Shown in pieces: positions 10,338 through 18,053 of a DNA stretch of 64,000 nucleotides. The number at the start of each line of letters is the position of its first letter. Position 1 is the stretch's first letter. Origin of the DNA: Duganella sp. sic0402. Its GTDB lineage: Bacteria > Pseudomonadota > Gammaproteobacteria > Burkholderiales > Burkholderiaceae_D. Location of the stretch: the NCBI RefSeq assembly GCF_019219065.1, contig NZ_JAHUWK010000003.1, forward strand, positions 186,001 to 250,000, given 5' to 3'. Both the position numbers and the translations under genes were made by a program. The notes below the pieces were generated by a model, which did no database searches, was not told the origin of the DNA, and was given only the letters and a program-made list of their open reading frames with translations.

Positions 10338-11033
10338 ATGAACGCTGATCCATTAGAACTGCAAAAATTCTCCGAACTCGCGCATCGCTGGTGGGACCCG
10401 ACCTCGGAATTCCGCCCGCTGCACGAAATCAACCCGCTGCGCCTGGAATGGATTAACGCGCGCGCGCCGCTGGCCGGCAAGAACGTCATCGACATCGGCT
10501 GCGGCGGCGGCATCCTGTCGGAATCGATGGCGCGCAAAGGCGCGACCGTCACTGGCATCGACCTCGGCGAGAAAGCGCTGAAAGTGGCCGACCTGCACTC
10601 GCTGGAATCCGGCGTGGCGGTGCGCTACAAGCTGATCGCCGCCGAAGAGATGGCCGCCCAGGAGCCTGGCCAGTACGACGTGGTGACCTGCATGGAAATG
10701 CTGGAACACGTGCCGGACCCAGCCGCCATCGTGCGCGCCTGCGCGGCGCTGGTGAAGCCCGGTGGCCAAGTGTTCTTCTCGACGCTGAACCGCAATCCCA
10801 AGTCCTATCTGTTCGCCGTCATCGGCGCCGAATACATCTTGCGCATGCTGCCCAAGGGCACCCACGATTACGAAAAATTCATCACGCCGTCCGAGCTGTC
10901 GCAATACATCCGCAGCGCCGGCCTGGAAGTGGCCGGCTTCAAGGGCATGGGCTACAACCCGCTGACCAAGATTTATTCGCTCAACGACGACACCAGCGTC
11001 AACTATCTGGTGGCCGCGCGCCGCCCACTGTGA
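10338..11033 (+). CDS. ubiG: Ubiquinone biosynthesis O-methyltransferase
   Basis: SAM-dependent methyltransferase for the two O-methylation steps of ubiquinone synthesis. The 231 aa show the family N-terminus ([22 protein letters not shown]), the SAM-binding motif [17 protein letters not shown], and the later segments [10 protein letters not shown] and [16 protein letters not shown]. It overlaps or abuts gph, so the two are translationally coupled, a common order in betaproteobacteria. Confidence 0.97.
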   Translation: MNADPLELQKFSELAHRWWDPTSEFRPLHEINPLRLEWINARAPLAGKNVIDIGCGGGILSESMARKGATVTGIDLGEKALKVADLHSLESGVAVRYKLIAAEEMAAQEPGQYDVVTCMEMLEHVPDPAAIVRACAALVKPGGQVFFSTLNRNPKSYLFAVIGAEYILRMLPKGTHDYEKFITPSELSQYIRSAGLEVAGFKGMGYNPLTKIYSLNDDTSVNYLVAARRPL

Positions 11034-11035
11034 AT

Positions 11036-11725
11036 ATGAGCATTCCTGCTGCGCCACGCGCCATCCTGTTCGATCTCGACGGCACCCTGGCCGACACCGC
11101 GCCCGATCTGGCCGCCGCCGTCAACCTGCTGCGCAGCGTGCGCGGCCTGGCGCCGACTGACTACGCGATCCTGCGCCCTACCGCCTCGGCCGGCGCACGC
11201 GGCATGATCGGCGCGTCGTTCGGCATGACGCCCGACGATGATGGCTACCTGGCCCTGCGCGACGAATTCTTCAGCAACTACGAAGCAGCCATCGCAGTGC
11301 GCAGCAGCCTGTTTGCCGGCGTGCCGGAACTGCTGGCAGGTATCGAGGCGGCCGGGCTGCAATGGGGCGTGGTGACCAATAAGTCGAAACGCTTCACCGA
11401 TCCGCTGCTGCCGCAGATCGGCCTGGGCCACGCGGCCTGCGCGATTTCCGGCGACACCACGGCGCACGCCAAGCCGCACCCGGCGCCGCTGCTGGAAGCC
11501 GCCAGCCGGCTCAAGCTGGCGCCGGAGCAATGCTGGTACGCCGGCGATGACTTGCGCGACATCCAGGCCGGCAAGGCGGCCGGCATGCTGACCATCGCCT
11601 GCGGCTGGGGCTATTGCGGCGCCGTCGAACCGCAACATTGGCAGGCAGACTACTTATTCCAGCAGCCTGCCGAGCTGCTGGCGCTGATCCAGGCGGCGCT
11701 GGCCGCAGGCGCTTTGGCGGCATAA
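11036..11725 (+). CDS. gph: HAD-family phosphoglycolate phosphatase
   Basis: HAD phosphatase, probably removing 2-phosphoglycolate formed in metabolism or DNA repair. It starts with the nucleophile motif ILFDLDGTLADTAPDL and has the VVTNKS, KPHPAPLLEA and YAGDDLRDIQAGKAAG motifs (HAD motifs II to IV). The start may be the ATG at 11036 or the GTG at 11030, which overlaps the ubiG stop codon as GTGA; both give nearly the same protein (229 or 231 aa). The UbiG/Gph pairing favours Gph over other HAD members, but substrate specificity cannot be read directly. Confidence 0.9.
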   Translation: MSIPAAPRAILFDLDGTLADTAPDLAAAVNLLRSVRGLAPTDYAILRPTASAGARGMIGASFGMTPDDDGYLALRDEFFSNYEAAIAVRSSLFAGVPELLAGIEAAGLQWGVVTNKSKRFTDPLLPQIGLGHAACAISGDTTAHAKPHPAPLLEAASRLKLAPEQCWYAGDDLRDIQAGKAAGMLTIACGWGYCGAVEPQHWQADYLFQQPAELLALIQAALAAGALAA

Positions 11726-11902
11726 CATTCCGCCAAGTTGCAAGAAAGAATCATAGTTGCATAATTTAGTTGCCGTGTGGACAGAGTAGGCGTAGTCTCC
11801 CGCATGACTGCGTAGCATTACTTATTTCCTGAAAGCCAAAACCTCGCCGATTAGGAAAAGAGACAGTCATCCGACACTCAACTTTTCCTCATCAGGTGCA
11901 TC
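11726..11902. promoter_or_regulatory. Leader region of the first tandem paralogue
   Basis: 177 bp between gph and the gene at 11903. It holds three AGTTGC repeats (11736, 11755, 11768) and an inverted repeat AGGAAAAG ... CTTTTCCT around 11855-11892 that could form a stem shortly before the start codon. The repeats are seen directly; any regulatory role is inference. Confidence 0.3.
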
Positions 11903-12931
11903 ATGAATTTCCCTGAACAGGTTGCCCAGATCCCGCAACCTTATGCAGATTCATTCGCCACCCTGCCGCAGCGGACCACCGCGCCGCAAAGCTGGATGGT
12001 CCGTGTGGCCGACGCCAAATACCATTGGTACGACCTGATCGCCGGCTTTGCCGAAAAACCCGACATCCGCGACCCGATCGGCCGCTATATGCGGCGCATG
12101 CAGTTCGAGCTGGAGGCCACTGCCGAAAAACGCCATCTGTTCCTTGCCGTCACCCGCCCACGGGTGCGCTTCGACATCACCGGCGTGGTGCAATGGGGCT
12201 TCTTTTCGCTGAAGCTGACGCTGCCGCTGCTGATGGGCGCCGAGGCGCTCAAGGAATCCATCACCATCGAGCTGAAAGTGCCGTTTGCGGCCACCATGAA
12301 AAAGCCGACCGTGATCCTGACCGAGAATTTCATCAGCCTCAATTGGGGCGGCCTGGTCGAGGTGTTTTCGGTGCACGACCTGCTGCTGACCTATGCCCAC
12401 AACCTCAAGCTGCCAAGCAAGGTCGCTTACATCGGCCAGACCCGCGATGCCGAGGGCCGGCTGGGCAAGGGCCGGCTGCCGGCGCTGCACAAATTGCGCG
12501 CCCAGTTCGGCCTGGATTACGACACGCTGATCCTGGTGCTGGGCATGGAGATCGAGGTCAGCTGCGCTGAAGGCGATCCGGCCGCGCTGCCGCACAACGA
12601 GCATCCGCTGGCGGCCGACGCGCTGCAGGCCGAGCGCATCGACGCCATCGAAGCGGCGCTGATACGCTATTTTGAAGGCAGCAATCCGCGCTGGCGCCAG
12701 CTGGACGAGCGCAAGGCGCGCGCCGAACGGCTGACCGCTATCCAGGCCAGCAACAATCTGGCCCAATACACCGTCGATCTGGAGCTGCTGGAAACCGGCT
12801 GCTACAACACGCTGTGCTCGGAATTTGTCAGCTCGGCGCCGCGTCATTTGCTGAGCTGCTACGTCGCCGATGGCCTGGCCCAGGTTGCAGCCATGCCACT
12901 ACCGGCGCCGGTGAAGGGCGGCAGGGGCTGA
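11903..12931 (+). CDS. Uncharacterised protein with GIY-YIG-like segment (paralogue 1)
   Basis: I do not recognise this 342-aa protein as a named family. It is clearly paralogous to the next gene (shared VADAKYHWYDLIAGF, IRDPIGRYMRRMQF, NWGGLVE, ALIRYFEG segments). Residues 30-155 look beta-rich. Residues 162-262 resemble a degenerate GIY-YIG nuclease core: LTY (162-164), 11 residues, YIGQT (176-180), Arg186, His196, then IEAALIRYFEGSNP with Glu250. No signal peptide or membrane segment is visible, so it is probably cytoplasmic. The GIY-YIG assignment is inference; the first G of the motif is missing. Confidence 0.85.
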   Translation: MNFPEQVAQIPQPYADSFATLPQRTTAPQSWMVRVADAKYHWYDLIAGFAEKPDIRDPIGRYMRRMQFELEATAEKRHLFLAVTRPRVRFDITGVVQWGFFSLKLTLPLLMGAEALKESITIELKVPFAATMKKPTVILTENFISLNWGGLVEVFSVHDLLLTYAHNLKLPSKVAYIGQTRDAEGRLGKGRLPALHKLRAQFGLDYDTLILVLGMEIEVSCAEGDPAALPHNEHPLAADALQAERIDAIEAALIRYFEGSNPRWRQLDERKARAERLTAIQASNNLAQYTVDLELLETGCYNTLCSEFVSSAPRHLLSCYVADGLAQVAAMPLPAPVKGGRG

Positions 12932-12969
12932 GTAGTGTTACATTGAGTGATTTCTTGATGTTGTGACAC

Positions 12970-13007
12970 ATTTCCACATGGAAATAACGCCGCTTTACAA
13001 CTATAAT
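12970..13007 (+). promoter_or_regulatory. Putative promoter with palindrome upstream of paralogue 2
   Basis: A perfect TATAAT (13002-13007) lies 31 bp before the ATG at 13039. The place of the -35 element is taken by the perfect inverted repeat ATTTCC-ACAT-GGAAAT (12970-12985), which might be an operator. Seen directly; function inferred. Confidence 0.45.
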
Positions 13008-13038
13008 CACTGAATCATGACACACTTGGAGCGCGCAA

Positions 13039-14136
13039 ATGAGCAATGACGACGACGATTATCCCGATCCGTCGCCGGAAGAGCTGGGTATAGGCGCGCT
13101 GTTCGAAGACGCGCCCGAGCCTTTCCTCGATCTGCTGGCCCCACCGCCGGACGAGATGGAGGAACTGCTGCCGCTGATGCCACAGCGCAGCAACGCGCCG
13201 CAGACCTGGGTGGTCACCGTGGCCGACGCCAAATTCCACTGGTACGACCTGATCGCCGGTTTCCCGCCGGTGCCGGATATCCGCGACCCGGTTGGCCGTC
13301 ACCTGCGCCGCATGCAGTTCGACCTCGAAGCGACCAGCGAGAAGCGGCTGATCTATCTCGCGGTCAGCCGTCCACGCGTGCGCTTCGATACCTCGCGCAG
13401 CACCAGTTGGGGCTTTTTCTCGCTCAAGCTGACGGTGCCGCTGCTGGTCGGCCTGGAAGAAAAAAAGGATAGCCTGACCATCGAGCTGGCGGTACCGTTT
13501 GCTGCCACGCTGAAAAAACCGTCTATCGTGATGACAGAGCAATTCATCACACTCAACTGGGGCGGCCTGATCGAGGCGCTGTCGATCCACGACCTGCTGC
13601 AACTGTATGAAAACCCGTACAACTTCAGCAGCGAGGTGCAGTACGTCGGCCAGACCAAGGACCCGCTGGGCCGGCTGGCGCGAGCGCGCGTGACCGGCGT
13701 GCAGCGCGTGCACCAGCGCTACAGCGAAGACCGCGACATGCTGCTGCTGATCCAGCGCATGAACGTGGAAGTGATGTCGCCCGACGGCGATCCGGCAGAG
13801 CTGGAGGCCAACCAGAATCCGGTGGCGGCCGACATGCTGCTGAAGGACCGCATCGACGTGGTCGAGTGCGCGCTGATCCGCTATTTCGAAGGCCCGGAAA
13901 TGCACGGCCGCAGCGACCGGGAAGCCGATATCCGCCGCCAGCGCGTGCGCGAGGTGGCGGCCGCCAACAATCTGCAAAGCTTCCGCATCGACCTGCGGCT
14001 GGAAGACGGCGGCCACTACCACCAGCTGTATTCGCGCCACACCAGCGTCTCGCATAGCCATGTCATCGACTGCAGCATCGTCGACGGCAATGTGCTGGTC
14101 GAACGGGTGCCTGTGCAGGAAAAATCCCGCCCCTAA
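13039..14136 (+). CDS. Uncharacterised protein with GIY-YIG-like segment (paralogue 2)
   Basis: A 365-aa paralogue of the preceding gene, with an extra acidic N-terminus (about 45 residues rich in Asp, Glu and Pro). The common core starts near residue 50. The GIY-YIG-like pattern is conserved: QLY (188-190), 11 residues, YVGQT (202-206), Arg212, His225, and VECALIRYFEGPE with Glu276. It has its own promoter-like region upstream, so the pair may not be one operon. Its stop overlaps the 3' end of the convergent metY-like gene by 4 bp. The function is unknown. Confidence 0.86.
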   Translation: MSNDDDDYPDPSPEELGIGALFEDAPEPFLDLLAPPPDEMEELLPLMPQRSNAPQTWVVTVADAKFHWYDLIAGFPPVPDIRDPVGRHLRRMQFDLEATSEKRLIYLAVSRPRVRFDTSRSTSWGFFSLKLTVPLLVGLEEKKDSLTIELAVPFAATLKKPSIVMTEQFITLNWGGLIEALSIHDLLQLYENPYNFSSEVQYVGQTKDPLGRLARARVTGVQRVHQRYSEDRDMLLLIQRMNVEVMSPDGDPAELEANQNPVAADMLLKDRIDVVECALIRYFEGPEMHGRSDREADIRRQRVREVAAANNLQSFRIDLRLEDGGHYHQLYSRHTSVSHSHVIDCSIVDGNVLVERVPVQEKSRP

Positions 14137-15404
14137 ACGGCGCCCAGCGCCTGCTCCAGATCTTCCAGCAGGTCGTCGCTGTGCTCGATGCCGATCGACA
14201 GCCGCACCGTATCCACCGTCACGCCAGCCTTGGCCAGCTCTTCCTCGTTGAGCTGGCGGTGGGTGGTGCTGGCCGGATGGCAGGCCAGCGATTTGGCGTC
14301 GCCGATGTTCACCAGCCGGGTGAACAGCTTGAGCGCATCCTGGAAGCGCGCCCCGCCCTCCTTGCCGCCCTGCACGCCGAAAGTCAGCACGCCCGACGGC
14401 CGGCCGCCCAGGTAGCGCTGCGCCAGCGCATAATCCCGGTGGCCTTCCAGCCCGGCGTAATTGACCCACTTGACCTTGGCGTGGCGGCCCAGGTAGCCGG
14501 CCACCTTGCGGGTGTTGTCGACGATGCGCTCCATGCGCAGCGCAAGCGTTTCTATCCCTTGCAGCAGCAGGAAGGCGTTGAACGGCGACAGCGCCGCGCC
14601 GGTATTCCGCAACGGCACCACGCGCGCCCGGCCGATATAGGCCGCCGCGCCCAGCGCCTCGGTGTAGACCACGCCGTGGTAGGACACGTCCGGCTCGTTG
14701 AGGCGCTTGAAGCGCTGCTTGTGCTGCGCCCACGGGAACTTGCCGGAATCGATGATGGCGCCGCCAATCGAGTTGCCGTGGCCCCCCAGGTATTTGGTCA
14801 GCGAATGCACCACGATGTCGGCGCCGTGCTCGAATGGCCGCAGCAGGTAGGGCGTGGCGACGGTGTTGTCGACGATCAGCGGCACGCCGTGTGCGTGGGC
14901 CACCGCCGCGATGGCGGCGATGTCGCTGATGTTACCCAGCGGGTTGCCGATCGATTCAATGAACACCGCCTTGGTGCGTTCGTCGATCAGGCTGGCGAAG
15001 GACTGCGGATCGCGCGCGTCGGCAAAGCGGGTGCTGATGCCGAACTGCGGCAGCGTGTGGGCGAACAGATTGTAGGTGCCGCCGTACAGCGTGGCAGCCG
15101 AAACGATGTTGTCGCCCACCTCGGCGATGGTCTGGATCGCGTAGGTGATGGCGGCCTGGCCCGAGGCCAGCGCCAGCGCGCCGACGCCGCCTTCCAGCGC
15201 GGCCAGCCGTTCCTCCAGCACGTTCTGCGTCGGGTTCATGATGCGGGTGTAGATATTGCCCTGCACCTTGAGGTCGAACAGGTCGGCGCCGTGCTGGGTG
15301 TCGTCAAAGGCGTAGGCGACGGTCTGGTAGATCGGCACGGCGACCGCGCGCGTGGTCGGATCGGGCTGGTAGCCGCCGTGGACGGCGATGGTTTCCAGTT
15401 TCAT
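14133..15404 (-). CDS. metY: O-acetylhomoserine sulfhydrylase (Cys/Met metabolism PLP enzyme)
   Basis: PLP enzyme of the Cys/Met gamma-family; forms homocysteine from O-acetylhomoserine and sulfide. The 423 aa carry [14 protein letters not shown] N-terminus ([19 protein letters not shown]), the [12 protein letters not shown] segment, [13 protein letters not shown], and the PLP lysine in [12 protein letters not shown]. The length and the large insert are typical of MetY rather than MetB/MetC. The ATG at 15404 was chosen because AAGGAGA is just upstream and the family N-terminus begins there. It is divergent from the ECF sigma gene. Substrate (O-acetyl or O-succinylhomoserine) cannot be fully settled by eye. 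Confidence 0.92.
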   Translation of the reverse strand: MKLETIAVHGGYQPDPTTRAVAVPIYQTVAYAFDDTQHGADLFDLKVQGNIYTRIMNPTQNVLEERLAALEGGVGALALASGQAAITYAIQTIAEVGDNIVSAATLYGGTYNLFAHTLPQFGISTRFADARDPQSFASLIDERTKAVFIESIGNPLGNISDIAAIAAVAHAHGVPLIVDNTVATPYLLRPFEHGADIVVHSLTKYLGGHGNSIGGAIIDSGKFPWAQHKQRFKRLNEPDVSYHGVVYTEALGAAAYIGRARVVPLRNTGAALSPFNAFLLLQGIETLALRMERIVDNTRKVAGYLGRHAKVKWVNYAGLEGHRDYALAQRYLGGRPSGVLTFGVQGGKEGGARFQDALKLFTRLVNIGDAKSLACHPASTTHRQLNEEELAKAGVTVDTVRLSIGIEHSDDLLEDLEQALGAV

Positions 15405-15505
15405 GGCGTGTCTCCTTGGTTGGCGCCGCCCAAGGTAGCGCGAAGCCGGCGGCTTGGCGACGAATGATTCCAAAAAAGCAAATGCGCATTCCGGATAAGG
15501 TAAGC

Positions 15506-15532
15506 TGTCACAAAACGCCCGGCTGGGCCGTC
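15506..15532 (+). promoter_or_regulatory. ECF41-type promoter of the sigma factor gene
   Basis: TGTCACA (15506-15512), 16 nt, CGTC (15529-15532). The same motif with identical spacing occurs before the AhpD-like gene (16421-16447). This form agrees with the promoter known for the ECF41 sigma group, which indicates autoregulation. The -10 ends only 8 nt before the ATG, so the transcript is probably leaderless. Confidence 0.85.
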
Positions 15533-15540
15533 TAAGTGAC

Positions 15541-16416
15541 ATGATGACCGATACCGCCATTTTCAGCGCGCTGCGCGCGCGCCTGTTCGCCACCGCCTAC
15601 CGCATGCTGGGCACCCGCGCCGATGCCGAAGACGTGGTGCAGGACGCCTGGCTGCGCTGGCATGACAGCGCCCGCGCCGAGGTGCAGTCGCCAGAGGCGT
15701 GGCTGGTCACCATCACTACCCGCCTGGCAATCGACCGGCTGCGCGCCCGGCTGGCCGAGCGCGCATCGTATGTCGGCTGGTGGCTGCCGGAGCCCATTGT
15801 TGAGCTGGACCAGCAGACGCCGGAAAGCAGCGCCGAGCTGGCCAGCGAGGTGTCGATGGCTTTCCTGTGGGTGCTGCAACGGCTGTCGCCGGAGGAGCGC
15901 GCAGCCTTCCTGATGCGCCAGGTGTTCGATCACGACTACGCCGACATCGCCACCATGCTGGGCAAGAGCGAGGCCGCCTGCCGGCAAATGGTGCACAGGG
16001 CGCAAGAGCGCGTGCAGCAACAGAAGCCGCGCTTCGATGTGCCCAAGGAGCAGCACCATGCATTGCTGGGGCGCTTCATGGCCGCCGCGCAAATCGGCGA
16101 CCGCGCGGCGATGAAAGCCATGCTGGCCGATGATGTGCAACTGGTGGCCGACGGCGGCGGCAAGGTCAATTCCTACCTGCGCGTGCTGCACGGCGCTGGC
16201 CGCGTGGCCGGCTCGTTCTGGTCGCTGGAGAATATGTATCCGCAGCAGGTGGCGTACCGCCAGGCGCGCGTCAACGGCGAGCCGGGGTTGCTGCGCTATG
16301 TCGATGGCAAGCTGGAATCAGCCCAGGCCTTCCGCATCGAACACGGCTGCATCGCTGCCGTCTTCATCGTCCGCAACCCCGACAAGCTGGCCGGCGTGCC
16401 GCAAACTATTTTCTGA
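15541..16416 (+). CDS. ECF41-type RNA polymerase sigma factor (SigJ-like)
   Basis: A 291-aa extracytoplasmic-function sigma factor. Region 2 is at about residues 10-80 (LFATAYRMLGTRADAEDVVQ), region 4 at about 105-165 (LSPEERAAFLMRQVFDHDYA and EAACRQMVHRA), followed by a C-terminal SnoaL-like extension (about 175-290) that replaces a separate anti-sigma factor in ECF41 proteins. It is followed by an AhpD/carboxymuconolactone-decarboxylase-like gene, the hallmark partner of ECF41 loci. The start is ATGATG at 15541; no other start upstream or downstream would keep region 2. The signal sensed is unknown. Confidence 0.94.
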   Translation: MMTDTAIFSALRARLFATAYRMLGTRADAEDVVQDAWLRWHDSARAEVQSPEAWLVTITTRLAIDRLRARLAERASYVGWWLPEPIVELDQQTPESSAELASEVSMAFLWVLQRLSPEERAAFLMRQVFDHDYADIATMLGKSEAACRQMVHRAQERVQQQKPRFDVPKEQHHALLGRFMAAAQIGDRAAMKAMLADDVQLVADGGGKVNSYLRVLHGAGRVAGSFWSLENMYPQQVAYRQARVNGEPGLLRYVDGKLESAQAFRIEHGCIAAVFIVRNPDKLAGVPQTIF

Positions 16417-16420
16417 AAGC

Positions 16421-16447
16421 TGTCACAAGCGCTGCGGATGGGCCGTC
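16421..16447 (+). promoter_or_regulatory. ECF41-type promoter of the AhpD-like gene
   Basis: TGTCACA (16421-16427), 16 nt, CGTC (16444-16447), starting 5 bp after the sigma-factor stop codon. It is identical in motif and spacing to the copy before the sigma gene; even bases beyond the core (AAGCTGTCACA and GGGCCGTCTAA) are shared. Confidence 0.87.
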
Positions 16448-16458
16448 TAACAGTGTAT

Positions 16459-16481
16459 GAAGGGCGCGCGGTGCGCCCTTC
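16459..16481 (+). other. Leader hairpin before the AhpD-like gene
   Basis: GAAGGGCGC (16459-16467) and GCGCCCTTC (16473-16481) form a perfect 9-bp stem with loop GCGGT. It lies between the ECF promoter and the ribosome binding site, so it is probably the start of the mRNA leader. There is no T-run, which argues against a terminator. Confidence 0.6.
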
Positions 16482-16502
16482 GCTACTGTGAAAGAGATCA
16501 TC

Positions 16503-16967
16503 ATGACGCAAGCTGCCCGTATTCCCTTTTTCCAACTCGCCCCGGCCAATCTGCAGGCCATGATCGCGCTGTCGGCGTCGGTCAAGAAAAGCTCGCTTGG
16601 CGTGCGGCTGGTGGAGTTGATTAATCTGCGCGTGTCGCAACTGAATGGCTGCGGCGTGTGCGTCGACATGCACTGGCGCGACCTGATCAAGCAAGGCGCC
16701 GAGCCGCGCCACTTGAACGCCGTCTCGGGCTGGCGCGAAGCGCCGTTCTTCAGCGCACTGGAACGCGCCGCGCTGAACTGGGCCGAAGCCGTCAACGCCC
16801 TGCCCCACAAGCACCCCAGCGACGCCGACTTCGCCGAACTCAAAGAACATTTCACCGACAATGAAATCGCCGAACTGAGCTACGCCATCGCGGCCATACG
16901 CGGTTGGAACGTCATCAACGCCAGCCTGCACAACCAGATCCCGGAAGTGCCGGCACCTGGTTTCTAA
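16503..16967 (+). CDS. AhpD-like carboxymuconolactone decarboxylase family protein
   Basis: A 154-aa member of the AhpD/CMD family, usually peroxidase- or disulfide-active. The catalytic signature NGCGVCVDMH gives Cys50, Cys53 and His57, the CxxC...H arrangement of AhpD. It is the predicted main target of the neighbouring ECF41 sigma factor because it has the same promoter. The ATG at 16503 is preferred to a GTG at 16488 because AAGAG precedes it at a usable distance. It may act in oxidative stress, but its physiological substrate is not known. Confidence 0.92.
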   Translation: MTQAARIPFFQLAPANLQAMIALSASVKKSSLGVRLVELINLRVSQLNGCGVCVDMHWRDLIKQGAEPRHLNAVSGWREAPFFSALERAALNWAEAVNALPHKHPSDADFAELKEHFTDNEIAELSYAIAAIRGWNVINASLHNQIPEVPAPGF

Positions 16968-17103
16968 AGCATGAAGGGCCGCCGTGCGGACACACGGTTG
17001 CCCTTCGCGCCGTGTTCCTCAAGCCTCGGCTTCCCCAGCAATCTCAATCATCGGCGTCCACCCCAACTTGGCTTCAATTGGTATGCCGAGCAACAGCCGG
17101 CAC

Positions 17104-17141
17104 AAAAACAAAGGCCCCGGCGCGTGCGCGCCGAGGCCTTT
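17104..17141 (-). terminator. Rho-independent terminator of tmRNA
   Basis: On the minus strand, AAAGGCC-type GC-rich arms (17110-17141) form a long hairpin followed by a T-run (A bases at 17104-17108 on the plus strand). It starts 17 nt past the tmRNA 3' end. Confidence 0.85.
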
Positions 17142-17157
17142 GGGTCTTGCATCCGGA

Positions 17158-17517
17158 TGGTGGAGGCGGCGGGAATCGAACCCGCGTCCGAAAGCACTCT
17201 ACAGACAGTTCTACATACTTAGCACTATCATTTAATTTAACCTGTACGGCACGGATGTGCACGTTACGGACAGGCGATTCACCTTAGATTTAGCGCTGCT
17301 TCAAGTGACCCGTTACAGCGCGATTCCCTGTAAATGACTCCTTGACTTTTAACGGTCCGCCCCAGGGAAGAAGCGTTTAGGAGCTAACAGCCCTTAGGCT
17401 GCCAGTGCGTACGAGTTATCGTTTGCAGTTATTGATTTCTGGGTGTATTTACGAGGTAACCAGCCCTCGGTATGCCCTGTTCCGCTTTGCAACCCCCGTC
17501 GAAACCAGGTCGCCCCC
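17158..17517 (-). ncRNA. ssrA: Transfer-messenger RNA (tmRNA)
   Basis: Rescues stalled ribosomes and tags nascent proteins. The 5' end GGGGGCGACC (17517 downward) pairs over 7 bp with the 3' CGCCTCC before ACCA, and the T-arm GGTTCGATTC is present near the 3' end; the CCA is encoded (17158-17160). The tag reading frame is at 17394-17426: the resume codon GCA followed by AAC GAT AAC and onward encodes ANDNSYALAA then TAA. The length of 360 nt is normal for one-piece tmRNA. No integrase or att duplication is seen beside it. Confidence 0.97.
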
Positions 17518-17669
17518 ACAGAACCCTTATTCTACCCCACTTTGCAATTCGCCGCCACGCGCGTCAAACGCCGGTCATATTTGGCCGCTAAGATGCCTTC
17601 CATTAGCGCCTCAGCGGCGGCTACTACCGGCGCCGGCGGTCGGGAAATATACCGGCACCAACACTTCCC

Positions 17670-17882
17670 TCAGATGGTCCTCAACAGCAGACTGGCCGTG
17701 CCCAGCATGGTGGCGATCATCAGCCCAACCAGCCAGCGGAATTGCGCATCGCTGCGGTCCATGCGCCGGTTACTCTCCAACCTCACGGCGTCCATGTGGT
17801 CCCTGAGTTTGTCAATGGCGGTATCCATCACCTCATCCTCGTGCGCACGATTGCGCTTGTCAAGCTGAGCCGGGCGTTGCAT
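17670..17882 (-). CDS. Small protein with C-terminal membrane anchor, unknown
   Basis: A 70-aa ORF with a charged helical N-terminal part (MDTAIDKLRDHMDAVRLESN) and a C-terminal hydrophobic segment (about residues 49-67, WLVGLMIATMLGTASLLL), like small tail-anchored or XhlA-type proteins. Two starts are possible: ATG at 17882 with GAGGCG upstream, or ATG at 17828 with GAGG upstream. It stands alone between tmRNA and the TetR gene. The function is unknown; the coding call rests on membrane-protein character only. Confidence 0.5.
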   Translation of the reverse strand: MQRPAQLDKRNRAHEDEVMDTAIDKLRDHMDAVRLESNRRMDRSDAQFRWLVGLMIATMLGTASLLLRTI

Positions 17883-18018
17883 GGTCGTCGCCTCTGTCGT
17901 TGGACAAGCTTAGGAGTGTGTCGATAGCGCGGCATGATCTCGCGCAAAGGTGCGGGCTGTTGTTGCGTTGCAGCACACTGCAGAGGATTTGTGAAAGCAG
18001 CCGCATCCCTGGATTAGA

Positions 18019-18031
18019 ATGACAGTGTCAT
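18019..18031. promoter_or_regulatory. Putative TetR operator
   Basis: ATGACA-G-TGTCAT is a perfect 13-bp palindrome, 22 bp before the TetR ATG, overlapping a possible -10 element TAGAAT (18015-18020). The position fits autorepression by the adjacent regulator. Confidence 0.55.
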
Positions 18032-18053
18032 CATTTCAGCAACCCATTCCGCC

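Noticed and set aside
11750..11900. Riboswitch before the tandem paralogues
   Set aside because: Repeats and one stem exist, but none fits a known riboswitch core and I cannot fold it reliably by eye.
17158..17240. tRNA-like T-arm (GGTTCGATTC on minus strand)
   Set aside because: It belongs to the tRNA-like domain of tmRNA, shown by the tag frame and 5' end; not a separate tRNA gene.
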